A program made the translations under genes and the position numbers. A stretch of DNA of 64,000 bases from an uncultured Anaerolineae bacterium (GTDB taxonomy: Bacteria; Chloroflexota; Anaerolineae; Aggregatilineales; Phototrophicaceae), in contig CALIEB010000002.1 of the NCBI GenBank assembly GCA_938022205.1, forward strand, positions 124,001 to 188,000, given 5' to 3'. How positions within the stretch are numbered: position 1 is the first letter of the stretch; every line of letters begins with the position of its first letter. Under the pieces are notes generated by a model, which did not search any database, was not told the origin of the DNA, and saw only the letters and a program-made list of their open reading frames with translations. Shown here piece after piece: positions 36,218-44,405 of the stretch.

Positions 36218-36613
36218 ATGACCGTTATTCACGACATCATGTTCAACATGCAAATGCTGTATTCCATCGCGCTGGGCGTGTATGCGGGCGTGCTGGGCGC
36301 GCAGGGACGCTCTATCTCCGGCAATTTCTGGGGCGCGATGTTCACCTACGCCATCCTTAATGGCGGTATCTTGCTGTTAGGCATCCTCATCGCGCTCGGC
36401 GGCGGCGTGATTAAAAGCGGCGAGCGCAACACCATTTACTTTTTGTACATGGCATTCTTGGTCGTCATCATGCCGGGCTTGTTTAGCCTGCTGCGCGGAC
36501 GCGACGACCGCAACGCCGCCATTGCGTTCGCGCTGCTCGCGTTGTTCAACGCCTCAGTGTCGTTCAGCATGTATCAGCGAGAACTGGTCACATGGGTATT
36601 GCGCACGCCCTAG
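36218..36613 (+). CDS. Small four-helix membrane protein, unknown
   Basis: A 131-residue protein with four predicted membrane segments (MLYSIALGVYAGVLGAQ; FTYAILNGGILLLGILIA; TIYFLYMAFLVVIMPGLFSLL; AAIAFALLALFNASVSFSMY). No known motif. ATG 36218 follows AAAGGCAGAG; a TTG 12 codons earlier is possible but overlaps the terminator side and has no site. It overlaps the following lipoprotein gene by 22 nt, so the two are probably functionally linked. Confidence 0.7.
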   Translation: MTVIHDIMFNMQMLYSIALGVYAGVLGAQGRSISGNFWGAMFTYAILNGGILLLGILIALGGGVIKSGERNTIYFLYMAFLVVIMPGLFSLLRGRDDRNAAIAFALLALFNASVSFSMYQRELVTWVLRTP

Positions 36614-37347
36614 CTATAGGGTTGCTGCTGGCTGGCTGTGCGGCACAAAGCGCGCCGCGCGCCGCTGTGCTGCCTACCGCCATCCCCACTACCGGCGCAT
36701 CTGTTGCCCCTGCGCTGCGCTACGCTATCGACCCTGCGCTGCGGGCGTTTGGGCTTGACTTTAGCGAACAAGCGCAAAGCGGCGTTTTGGTCGACACCTA
36801 CGACAGCGAAGGCGAAGGCTTCGACCTTGTGCTGGTGCTGGGCGAACGCGAAGACATGAACCGCGTCCCGCAGCCCTTGCAGATTGTATTGTGGGTCAAC
36901 AGCGCGCTGCCACCGCTGGATGCGCCCGAACGCGCCGCGCTAGCGCGAACCCTCTTTAGTGCCGACGCGCTGGCACAGTGGCTGCCCGTTGCAGGCGCGC
37001 GCTTACTCGCGCCACCCGCAACAGCGAGCGTGCCGCTGCGCGAAACGCTGGCAAACAGCGGCTTTCTCGACGGCTGGCGGCTGCGGCTGGCGCACACGCC
37101 GCTGCCCGACCTAGCACCCCTACTCAACGCCAGCGCAGCACGCGGTGTGAGGCTCGTGCCTTACGCGCTAACGTTAGCCCAGCGCGAAGTCGCGGCGCAC
37201 TTGCTGCTCACGGCGTGGGTTGTGCCGCCCGATTGGGCAGACGAAGCCATCGTGCTAGCAGAACTCCCACTTAGTTACAAGGTGGCTGCGCTCGAACGCT
37301 TGACATGGGGTGCGAACGGTCTGCCGCTTGTGCGCAATGTCCCGTAA
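36592..37347 (+). CDS. Lipoprotein of unknown function
   Basis: Predicted lipoprotein of 251 residues. The signal HALAIGLLLAGC carries a lipobox with Cys16, followed by an Ala/Pro/Thr linker. The remainder has the look of a degenerate periplasmic-binding fold (LVDTYDSEGEGFDLVLVLGE; LWVNSALPPLD; FLDGWRLRLAHTPLPDLAPLL), but I do not recognise a family. It overlaps the small membrane gene by 22 nt and ends 12 nt before the tRNA nucleotidyltransferase gene. Confidence 0.65.
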   Translation: MGIAHALAIGLLLAGCAAQSAPRAAVLPTAIPTTGASVAPALRYAIDPALRAFGLDFSEQAQSGVLVDTYDSEGEGFDLVLVLGEREDMNRVPQPLQIVLWVNSALPPLDAPERAALARTLFSADALAQWLPVAGARLLAPPATASVPLRETLANSGFLDGWRLRLAHTPLPDLAPLLNASAARGVRLVPYALTLAQREVAAHLLLTAWVVPPDWADEAIVLAELPLSYKVAALERLTWGANGLPLVRNVP

Positions 37348-37359
37348 AGAGAGCCGCTC

Positions 37360-39966
37360 ATGCACATCATCCTCACACACAACAACGCCGACTTTGACGC
37401 AATCGCGTCCATGCTGGCGGCATATAAGCTCGACCCCACCGCGCTGCCTATCCTGCCGGTGCGGCTCAATCGCAACGTGGCAGAGTTCTTGGCGTTGTAT
37501 CGCAACGGCTTGCCCTTTATCAACTGGCATGACGCTGAGCTAACAGGGGTCACGCACATCACCCTCACCGACACACAGACGCGACCCGCGCTCAAGGGCG
37601 TGCCAGCCGACACCCCGACGCTCATCATCGAACATCACCCGAAAGAGCGCGACCTCGCACCACATGAGACGTGGATGGGCGAAACGCTGGGAGCGATTAC
37701 CACGCTGCTCACCGAACACATTCAAGCGCGTCACATTCACCTCACGACCTTAGAGGCAACCGTGCTAGCGTTGGGTATCTATGCCGACACGGGCATGCTG
37801 ACCTATGGCGGCACAACGCCCCGCGACATTCGCGCTGCGGCGTGGCTGTTGGAACAAGGCGCATCGCTTGACACTGTGCGGCGGTTTTTGGTTTCGCCGT
37901 TGGACGACGTACAGCAAACGCTGCTAGAAACGCTTCTAAGCAACGCGCAAACGCGCACCATTCAAGGGTATCCCATCACGCTTAGCAGCGCGGTCGTGGC
38001 GCACAACGTGGACGGCATCAACAGCATCACCACACGCCTGCTCGATATGCTCGACCCCACCGCGCTGTGCGTCGTCGTGCAAATGCCCAAGCGCACCCAG
38101 ATGGTTTGTCGCAGCACCGATGACGCGGTGAACGTCGGCGAGCTAGCTAGCGCGCTCGGCGGTGGCGGACACGCGCGCGCGGCAGCGGCAGCCTTCGAGA
38201 GTCAGCCACCAGAAGGCATTCTTGAGACCATTTGGTCGTGGCTTAACGACCACGTGCAGCCGTCAGTGCGCGTGGGCGACCTCATGTCCTATGGCGTGCA
38301 AACCGTGCAAGCCGACGACAGCGTGCGCGAGCTTGTGCCGCGCCTGCGCCGCATCGGGCACGAGGGCTATCCCGTGCTGGAAGATGGGCGCGTGGTGGGG
38401 TTGCTTACACGGCGCGATGCCGACCGCGTCATGGAACACGGCTTGAACAAGGCAACCGTGCGCGAAGTCATGCAAAGCGGCACGTACAGTCTTTCGCCGC
38501 ATGACAGCGTGTTCACGCTGGAGCAAATGATGCTCAACAGCGGCTGGGGACAGCTGCCAGTGGTCGAAAATGGCGAGTTAATCGGCATTGTCACGCGCAC
38601 TGACCTCATCAAATATTGGGCGCAGACACATCCCAACCTACCGCCAACACAGCCGAGCGTCAGCGAGGAAACGCTTGTGCGCACACTGGGCAGCGACACC
38701 GTCGCCTTGATTGAAGCAATCGCCACCACCGCACAAGCGCGCTCGCTGAGCGTGTCGATGGTCGGCGGTGTCGTGCGTGACCTGCTGTTAGGGCGCGCCA
38801 ACCTTGACATCGACTTTGTCGTAGAAGGCGACGCAATCGGCTTAGCACACGCGCTGCGCGCTGCTTACGGCGGCGACGTGACCAGTTTTGCGCCCTTCGG
38901 CACCGCCAAATGGCTGATAGGCGCGGACACAGTGCAAAAGCTGGGGCTTGGTGAGAGCGCACATTTGCCCCAGTCGGTTGATTTTGCCACCGCCCGCAAC
39001 GAGTTCTACGCCCACCCCACCGCGTTGCCGACGGTCTACAGCGGCAGCATCAAGCTCGATTTAGGGCGGCGTGACTTTACGATTAACACGCTGGCGTTGC
39101 AAATCAGCCCACGCAAGCTGTTTGGACGCATCCTAGATTTCTATGGCGGCATGAACGACCTAACACACGGTGTGGTGCGCGTGCTGCACAGCTTGAGCTT
39201 TGTCGACGACCCGACGCGCATTCTGCGTGCAGTGCGCTTCTCCCAGCGGCTCGGTTTCACAATTGAGGCGCGCACCCGCGAGCTTATTCACACCGCACTG
39301 CCGATGCTGGCACGCATCACCGGCGAACGCTTACGCAACGAAATTACGCTGTTCTTCCGCGAGCAAACGCCTGAAACGATGCTGTGGGAACTGCAGCAGA
39401 TGGGCGCAACCACCGCAATTCACCCGCGCTTTGTCGTGCCTGAGCGCATTTTGCAAGACTTTCCGCGCTTGCGCAGCGGCGACCATCCGGGCTGGTCGAA
39501 TGACCTGCCTGCGCTCTATTGGCACGTGCTGCTGAGCGGCTACGCGCCCGACGCGCTAAACGCCATCACGCAACGCCTGCACATCGGGCAAACGCACGTG
39601 CGCACAATGCAACGCGCTGCGGCACTGCTGCGCGCGGGCGCGCTCTATGACCCTAGCACGCCACCGAGCGCACTCGTCAAGCTGCTCGACGGCGCGCCAC
39701 CGCTGGTCTTGTTAACCGTTTGGCTGCTATGTGACGACGCACAAGCACGCGCCGCCCTCGTGCAGTATGTCGAACGCTGGCAGCACGTCCAACCGCATCA
39801 CGATGGACACGCGCTTAAGGCACGTGGGCTGCCGCCCAGCCCGCACTACAAGCGCATCCTTGACACGCTGCGTACCGCATGGTTAGACGGCAAGGTCACC
39901 AGCGTGGAAGAAGAACGCACCCTGTTAGAAAATTTGCTGGAGACAGCACGCCATGACCGCATATGA
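37360..39966 (+). CDS. cca: DHH phosphoesterase - CBS pair - tRNA nucleotidyltransferase fusion
   Basis: An 868-residue protein joining three modules. Residues 1-300 are DHH/DHHA1 (THNNADFDAIASMLAAY with the Asp cluster, IIEHHPK, GIYADTGMLTYGGT, ALGGGGHARAAAAAF). Residues 305-425 are two CBS domains. Residues 460-860 are a class II poly(A)/CCA polymerase, with MVGGVVRDLLLG and the catalytic DIDF near residue 480, then RRDFTINTLAL and RILRAVRFSQRLGF. Such DHH-CBS-polymerase proteins occur as A-adding enzymes where CC and A addition are split. CBS suggests adenylate sensing, and the DHH part may have oligonucleotide phosphodiesterase activity. ATG 37360 follows an AAAGAGAG stretch. The GNAT gene overlaps its end by 14 nt. 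Confidence 0.9.
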   Translation: MHIILTHNNADFDAIASMLAAYKLDPTALPILPVRLNRNVAEFLALYRNGLPFINWHDAELTGVTHITLTDTQTRPALKGVPADTPTLIIEHHPKERDLAPHETWMGETLGAITTLLTEHIQARHIHLTTLEATVLALGIYADTGMLTYGGTTPRDIRAAAWLLEQGASLDTVRRFLVSPLDDVQQTLLETLLSNAQTRTIQGYPITLSSAVVAHNVDGINSITTRLLDMLDPTALCVVVQMPKRTQMVCRSTDDAVNVGELASALGGGGHARAAAAAFESQPPEGILETIWSWLNDHVQPSVRVGDLMSYGVQTVQADDSVRELVPRLRRIGHEGYPVLEDGRVVGLLTRRDADRVMEHGLNKATVREVMQSGTYSLSPHDSVFTLEQMMLNSGWGQLPVVENGELIGIVTRTDLIKYWAQTHPNLPPTQPSVSEETLVRTLGSDTVALIEAIATTAQARSLSVSMVGGVVRDLLLGRANLDIDFVVEGDAIGLAHALRAAYGGDVTSFAPFGTAKWLIGADTVQKLGLGESAHLPQSVDFATARNEFYAHPTALPTVYSGSIKLDLGRRDFTINTLALQISPRKLFGRILDFYGGMNDLTHGVVRVLHSLSFVDDPTRILRAVRFSQRLGFTIEARTRELIHTALPMLARITGERLRNEITLFFREQTPETMLWELQQMGATTAIHPRFVVPERILQDFPRLRSGDHPGWSNDLPALYWHVLLSGYAPDALNAITQRLHIGQTHVRTMQRAAALLRAGALYDPSTPPSALVKLLDGAPPLVLLTVWLLCDDAQARAALVQYVERWQHVQPHHDGHALKARGLPPSPHYKRILDTLRTAWLDGKVTSVEEERTLLENLLETARHDRI

Positions 39967-40489
39967 AGACGACATCCATCATTTTAGCGTGCATTTCACC
40001 TTGACCATTCGCCAGGCGCAACGCGAGGACATGCGCAAGCTAGAGTGGCGCGGCGAATTTAGCCACCTGCGCGAGCTTTTCGAGCGTTCCTACCGTGAGC
40101 AGCTGTTCGGCAGGCGGCATCTGCTCGTGGCAGACAGCGGCGGCTACCCGGTCGGACGTTTGTTTATCTTGCTAAACGGACACAATGCCAAGCGCGCCAA
40201 CGGCAGCACGCACGCCTATCTTTACTCGCTGCAGGTGATGTCGCTGTTTCAGGGCAAGGGCGTTGGCACGCGGCTCATCGACGCGGCGGAGGCACTGCTG
40301 CGCCAGCGCGGCTTTGCCGTCGTGTCGATTGCTGTCGCCAAAGACAATCCGCGCGCACAGGCTCTTTACGAGCGGCTGGGCTATGTTGTGGTGGATGAAA
40401 ATGAGGGACGATGGCAGTACCGTGACCATCGCGGCAAGCAGCAAGACGTTCACGAGCCGTGCTGGATTTTGGAGAAATCGCTGCGTTGA
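39953..40489 (+). CDS. GNAT family N-acetyltransferase
   Basis: Acetyl-CoA-dependent acetyltransferase of 178 residues. Seen: TIRQAQREDMRKL at the start of the fold, VMSLFQGKGVGTRLI with the QxxGxG acetyl-CoA loop (about 95-110), and VSIAVAKDNPRAQALYERLGYVVVDE, the usual motif B. The first 15 residues are an extra tail. Start ATG 39953 overlaps the cca end by 14 nt, so translation is coupled. Substrate unknown. Confidence 0.88.
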   Translation: MTAYEDDIHHFSVHFTLTIRQAQREDMRKLEWRGEFSHLRELFERSYREQLFGRRHLLVADSGGYPVGRLFILLNGHNAKRANGSTHAYLYSLQVMSLFQGKGVGTRLIDAAEALLRQRGFAVVSIAVAKDNPRAQALYERLGYVVVDENEGRWQYRDHRGKQQDVHEPCWILEKSLR

Positions 40490-40559
40490 ACGCGATGCTT
40501 CTTATCACATATCAAAGTAACGGGGTGACAGAGAAGATGAGAAATGTAAAAACACCCTT

Positions 40560-40587
40560 TTGCTTTTTTAGAAAATAGGCTTATACT
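40560..40587 (+). promoter_or_regulatory. Sigma70-type promoter for the cupin gene
   Basis: TTGCTT (40560-40565), a 16-nt spacer, and TATACT (40582-40587). It lies about 80 nt before the cupin ATG and after the GNAT stop, in an unusually A/T-rich stretch. Confidence 0.55.
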
Positions 40588-40665
40588 GTAACACGGAAGT
40601 GTGTGGAAAGTGACGCACTAGCGCGTCACCTATTACAAACCAAGTGTGAAGGAAAGCAAGACCCT

Positions 40666-41016
40666 ATGGCACAACCTAATCAACGCTTTAACGTCACGCG
40701 CTGGTCTAAGAGTGAACCCCCTAACTTAAGCAGCGTTGCTAAGCAGTTCAAAGCAGAAGGCTACACCCCCTATCAGTGGAACATCACCCCCAACTATATT
40801 CACCCACCACGCAGCGACAAGCAGCATAAAATCCTCCAAGTTGCCGAAGGCACAGTCATCGCCACCAACCTCGAAACCAATCAGACGGTGACGCTGCGTG
40901 TGGGTGACCGCCTAGAAATCGCTGCAGGCGTGCGCTACAGCCTAAAAGTCGGCACGAAAGGTGCGACCTGCCTTGAGGCAGCGGTCCGCCCTAAGCAACC
41001 AACCAAGACGATTTAA
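40666..41016 (+). CDS. Small cupin-fold protein
   Basis: A 116-residue protein. From about residue 45 the pattern HKILQVAEGTVIATNLETNQTVTLRVGDRLEIAAGVRYSLKVG fits one small cupin barrel: the G(x)5HxH region is reduced, and the PGxxH segment is replaced by AGVRYSL. The metal ligands are largely missing, so a binding rather than catalytic role is likely. ATG 40666 follows GAAGGAAAG. It has its own promoter and terminator, so it is monocistronic. Confidence 0.7.
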   Translation: MAQPNQRFNVTRWSKSEPPNLSSVAKQFKAEGYTPYQWNITPNYIHPPRSDKQHKILQVAEGTVIATNLETNQTVTLRVGDRLEIAAGVRYSLKVGTKGATCLEAAVRPKQPTKTI

Positions 41017-41042
41017 CCTCATCACTCTCTGTTCTCATTGCC

Positions 41043-41065
41043 AAGCCCGCCCTGCGCGGGCTTTT
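41043..41065 (+). terminator. Intrinsic terminator of the cupin gene
   Basis: AAGCCCGC-CCTGC-GCGGGCTT, an 8-bp GC-rich stem followed by TTTT, 27 nt beyond the cupin stop codon. Confidence 0.9.
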
Positions 41066-41178
41066 GATTTCATGACGTTTTACGACGGTTTTCAGGAAAA
41101 AGTACACCTACGCGCAAAAAACAATTCTGTAAGAATGTGCGCTAAAATTGAGGTTAGAATTTTCGTCAAGGAACAGCT

Positions 41179-43086
41179 ATGGACAACTTGAGCATCGGGT
41201 TAACGTTTCTCGCCGGACTGCTGTCGTTTGCCTCACCTTGTGTGCTGCCGCTTGTGCCTGCTTACGTCAGCTACATGGGCGGGCGCATGACGCACACCGT
41301 TGCACTGCAAATCGCAGGCAAAAGCGAGACCAAAATCGGCGTGTCACAGCGCGCCAACATGTTGCTGCATGGGGTCACCTTCGTGCTGGGATTTACGGTG
41401 GTGTTCGTAGTGATTGGCTTGATGACCACCGCCTTTGTCAGCGTGCTAGGCAGCGCGGCAACCGTCTTTAAGGACGTGTTAGGGCGCGCTGGCGGCGTAC
41501 TGATTATCTTCTTCGGGCTGCACTTCATGGGCGCGTGGCGTTGGCTCTTTGCGACCTTGCGCGCACGCCCTGTCCTCATCAGCACGCCACTCACAACCGC
41601 CGTATTCGCGCTCCTAACAGGCTTGCTCATCGCGTGGGCGTTCATTGAGTGGGTGCTGGTGCTGCCACTGCTAGCAGCGTTAGGGCTTTGGCTCGCGTTG
41701 AGCGGAGGCTTTAGTGCCCCACAAACTTTTTGGACAGAGACGTTTAGCAGCATCGAAAACGCCATCTACAACGACACGCGCCGCGAAACGCGCTTTAGCA
41801 ACAGTCACGGCTTGAGCGGCTCGTTCCTCATGGGCGTGGTCTTCTCAGCGGGCTGGACACCTTGCATCGGACCCATCTACGGCAGCGTGCTAACGCTAGC
41901 CGCGCAAACGGGCGACGCAGGGGCAGCTATGCCGCTGCTCGTTGCCTACTCGTTCGGGCTGGGCGTGCCGTTTTTGTTGGCGGCTCTGCTGCTCGACGGC
42001 ATGCAAGGGTTCTTGAAGAAACTACAGCGGCACATGCGCAAGATTGAGCTAGGCAGCGGCACACTGCTAGTTTTCATGGGACTTATGGTCGCTAGCGGGC
42101 AATTACAACGGCTCACACAAGTGCTAGGCAACGACTTCGCTGAGTTCACCTACCGCCTCGAAGAGTGCGGCGTGGGCGTGTTTAATGACGAACTGGCGTT
42201 CAACCAATTGGGCGATTGCCTAGCTGGCAAGACAACGATTGTCGCACTCAATCAAGGCAGCAACGTCACGCTCAACGCCGAAACTAGTAAGCTCGCCTAT
42301 GTGCTGCACCTTGACGAGCCGCTTAGCGTTGACGTGGAGATTTGGAACGTGTCGGATGCTAGTGCTGCCTTAACGTTTGCCTTGCACGACGCAGCAGGTG
42401 TGCTGGTTGCCAGCAGCAGTACCCTACACGCGCTTGACAACGGTCGATTTGTCACACTGCCAAGCACAGCCCTCGCTGCTGCTCGCTATACGCTCACTGT
42501 AGGTGCGCAGAGCGATGTGAGCTTTCGCGTGCGCGTGCGCGCCGCGCAGCCTCTGACCAACAGCACGCCCAACGCAACAGTGTTAGACACAAGTGCCATG
42601 CCCAGCGATAGCGTGGGCAGCATCAGCGCATTGAGCAGCGGCGACACCGCCAAGATTGGGCTAGAAGTTGGCAATATCGCGCCGAGCTTTAGCGTCATCA
42701 CGCTAGACGGCGAGACCCTAGAGCTGGCGGCACTGCGCGGGCGCGTGGTGGTCTTGAACTTTTGGGGAACGTGGTGCGCGCCCTGCCGCCGCGAAATGCC
42801 CGACTTGCAAGCCATTCACGCGGCTTACGGCACGGATAACGTCGTGGTGCTGGGGCTAGCGGTGCGCGACAGCGAAAGTGCCGTGCGCGCTTTCCGCGAA
42901 GAATTCGGCATCAGCTTCGCGCTGGCGTTGGACGAAGGTGAAAAGCTAGCTGCGCGCTATGCCGTTGTCGGGCAGCCCAACACGGTGGTCATTGGCAAGG
43001 ACGGGCGCATCGTACAGCAATTCTTCTCGGTCATCAGCCACAACGCGCTGAAGCCTGTGATTGAAAGCGCGCTCAACGGTTCATGA
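41179..43086 (+). CDS. CcdA/DsbD-type electron carrier - PPC-like domain - TlpA thioredoxin fusion
   Basis: A 635-residue membrane protein that moves reducing equivalents across the membrane. Residues 1-325 are CcdA-like: Cys in SFASPCVLPLVPAYVSY and in SAGWTPCIGPIYGSVLTLA, the redox pair of the family. Residues 355-470 resemble a bacterial pre-peptidase C-terminal (PPC) beta domain (AYVLHLDEPLSVDVEIWNVS). Residues 490-635 are a TlpA/ResA thioredoxin with WGTWCAPCRREM near residue 530, on the outer face. It thus combines donor and acceptor in one chain. ATG 41179 follows AAGGAACAG; a TAAAAT box lies at 41143-41148. Overlaps the next gene as ATGA. Confidence 0.9.
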   Translation: MDNLSIGLTFLAGLLSFASPCVLPLVPAYVSYMGGRMTHTVALQIAGKSETKIGVSQRANMLLHGVTFVLGFTVVFVVIGLMTTAFVSVLGSAATVFKDVLGRAGGVLIIFFGLHFMGAWRWLFATLRARPVLISTPLTTAVFALLTGLLIAWAFIEWVLVLPLLAALGLWLALSGGFSAPQTFWTETFSSIENAIYNDTRRETRFSNSHGLSGSFLMGVVFSAGWTPCIGPIYGSVLTLAAQTGDAGAAMPLLVAYSFGLGVPFLLAALLLDGMQGFLKKLQRHMRKIELGSGTLLVFMGLMVASGQLQRLTQVLGNDFAEFTYRLEECGVGVFNDELAFNQLGDCLAGKTTIVALNQGSNVTLNAETSKLAYVLHLDEPLSVDVEIWNVSDASAALTFALHDAAGVLVASSSTLHALDNGRFVTLPSTALAAARYTLTVGAQSDVSFRVRVRAAQPLTNSTPNATVLDTSAMPSDSVGSISALSSGDTAKIGLEVGNIAPSFSVITLDGETLELAALRGRVVVLNFWGTWCAPCRREMPDLQAIHAAYGTDNVVVLGLAVRDSESAVRAFREEFGISFALALDEGEKLAARYAVVGQPNTVVIGKDGRIVQQFFSVISHNALKPVIESALNGS

Positions 43087-43622
43087 TGTATAAACGCCTC
43101 GCTGCTGTTGCGTTGCTGATTAGCGCGGCGGCGTTGTGGGCGACGGCTGGTTTGCCCGACCGCGCCGCCCACACAGGCAGCCTATCTCCATTGGGCGTTG
43201 TGGCTGCTGAAATAGGCGCGCTTGCCCCACCTATCGTCACTTACACGCTCACAGGCAAACGCCTGCAAGCCTTTGCCGATGGGCGTGCGACGCTAGTTAA
43301 CTTCTGGGCGACGTGGTGTGCCCCGTGCCGCGTCGAAATGCACGAGCTGCAAGCCCTGCACGAGGCACACGGTGGCATGCTGCACGTTATCGGCATCAAC
43401 CTCGCCGAAGACCTTGCCACAATTCGCGCATGGACGCAAGCGCAAGGCATCACGTATGATATTGTCCCAGACATAGACCAAACGATTAGCCGCGCCTATC
43501 GCGTGCGCGCCCAACCGATGACCGTGCTGGTCGACAGCAGCGGGCGCGTGCGCAGCGTTATCTTTGGCGCGACTACCGCCGAACGGCTGCTAACAGACAT
43601 TCGCAGCATACGAGGACAATAA
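43083..43622 (+). CDS. TlpA/ResA-like membrane-anchored thioredoxin
   Basis: A 179-residue protein with an N-terminal signal anchor (LAAVALLISAAALWATAG) and a thioredoxin fold outside the membrane. Active site NFWATWCAPCRVEM (about 76-90), cis-Pro loop QPMTVLVDSSGRV. It probably receives electrons from the CcdA-TlpA fusion just upstream, with which it overlaps by 4 nt. Likely jobs are cytochrome c maturation or thiol repair of exported proteins. 4 nt before the DUF2085 gene. Confidence 0.9.
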   Translation: MMYKRLAAVALLISAAALWATAGLPDRAAHTGSLSPLGVVAAEIGALAPPIVTYTLTGKRLQAFADGRATLVNFWATWCAPCRVEMHELQALHEAHGGMLHVIGINLAEDLATIRAWTQAQGITYDIVPDIDQTISRAYRVRAQPMTVLVDSSGRVRSVIFGATTAERLLTDIRSIRGQ

Positions 43623-43626
43623 GCTC

Positions 43627-44358
43627 ATGCCCACCAAAGAACCTCTGCGCGTCCGCATTAAGCGTTGGACGCTCGCCCTAACGCACCGCTGGCTCACGAT
43701 AACGCTGGTGGCGATTGGTACTTACGCCGCGCTGCCGTTTGTCGCGCCAACGTTCATGAAACTGGGCTGGACGCTGCCCGCGCAAGTGCTTTACACGCTG
43801 TATAGCCCCATGTGCCACCAGTTCGCGTTTCGTTCGCTTTTTCTCTACGGCGAACAGCCGTTTTACCCCCGTGAAATTGCGCACTCGCCTTACACGTCGT
43901 ACGAAGCCGCCACCGCCAACCTTGAGAACGTCGTCAAGCCCGCCTCGTTGGAGGACTTTTCGCTGGCGTTTATCTGGTCGGCAAGAGAGTTTGTCGGCAA
44001 CGAGAAGATGGGCTACAAGACCGCGCTCTGCGCCCGCGATGTCGCCATCTACGTTACGCTGTTTGTCGGTGGACTTATTTACAAGCGGTTGCGCTATCGT
44101 CTGCGTCCGCTGCCCATTTGGCTGTTCGTCATTGCCGGCTTAGGACCTATCGGGTTGGATGGGTTCAGCCAACTACTGAGCTATCCACCGTTTAGCTGGT
44201 GGGAGGTGCGCGAAACGCTGCCCTTCTTCCGCATTAGCACGGGCGCGATGTTCGGGCTGATGACAGCCTGGCTGGCGTTCCCCTACATCGAAGAAGCCAT
44301 GCTAGACACCCGCGAACAGCTTGAAGCGTCCTTCCGCGCCGCCAACATCCCCTTTTAA
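43627..44358 (+). CDS. DUF2085 membrane protein
   Basis: A 243-residue protein with about five membrane helices. It has the DUF2085 marks: SPMCHQFAFRSLFLYGEQ and KTALCARDVAIYVTLFVGGLIY (CHxxxxRSF and CARxxxIY), then GLDGFSQLL. The function of the family is not known; the conserved Cys/His suggest a redox or metal role. It follows two thiol-redox genes in the same operon, which hints at a link to that pathway. ATG 43627 sits 4 nt after the tlpA stop. Confidence 0.85.
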   Translation: MPTKEPLRVRIKRWTLALTHRWLTITLVAIGTYAALPFVAPTFMKLGWTLPAQVLYTLYSPMCHQFAFRSLFLYGEQPFYPREIAHSPYTSYEAATANLENVVKPASLEDFSLAFIWSAREFVGNEKMGYKTALCARDVAIYVTLFVGGLIYKRLRYRLRPLPIWLFVIAGLGPIGLDGFSQLLSYPPFSWWEVRETLPFFRISTGAMFGLMTAWLAFPYIEEAMLDTREQLEASFRAANIPF

Positions 44359-44365
44359 CCGCAAC

Positions 44366-44395
44366 AAAAAAGGCGGGGGTGTTTGCTCCCCCGCC
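44366..44395 (-). terminator. Intrinsic terminator of the exported Tad-like operon
   Basis: On the minus strand GGCGGGGG and CCCCCGCC form a perfect 8-bp stem (44395-44388 with 44379-44372) with an 8-nt loop, followed by TTTTTT. It lies 10 nt after the stop of the gene at 44406. The plus strand has no T-run after the stem, so it serves only the minus strand. Confidence 0.92.
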
Positions 44396-44405
44396 CCGCT
44401 GTGCT

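Noticed and set aside
40520-40570. Terminator for the GNAT gene
   Set aside because: Only a 5-bp GGGTG/CACCC stem with a 25-nt loop before a T-rich stretch; too weak to support.
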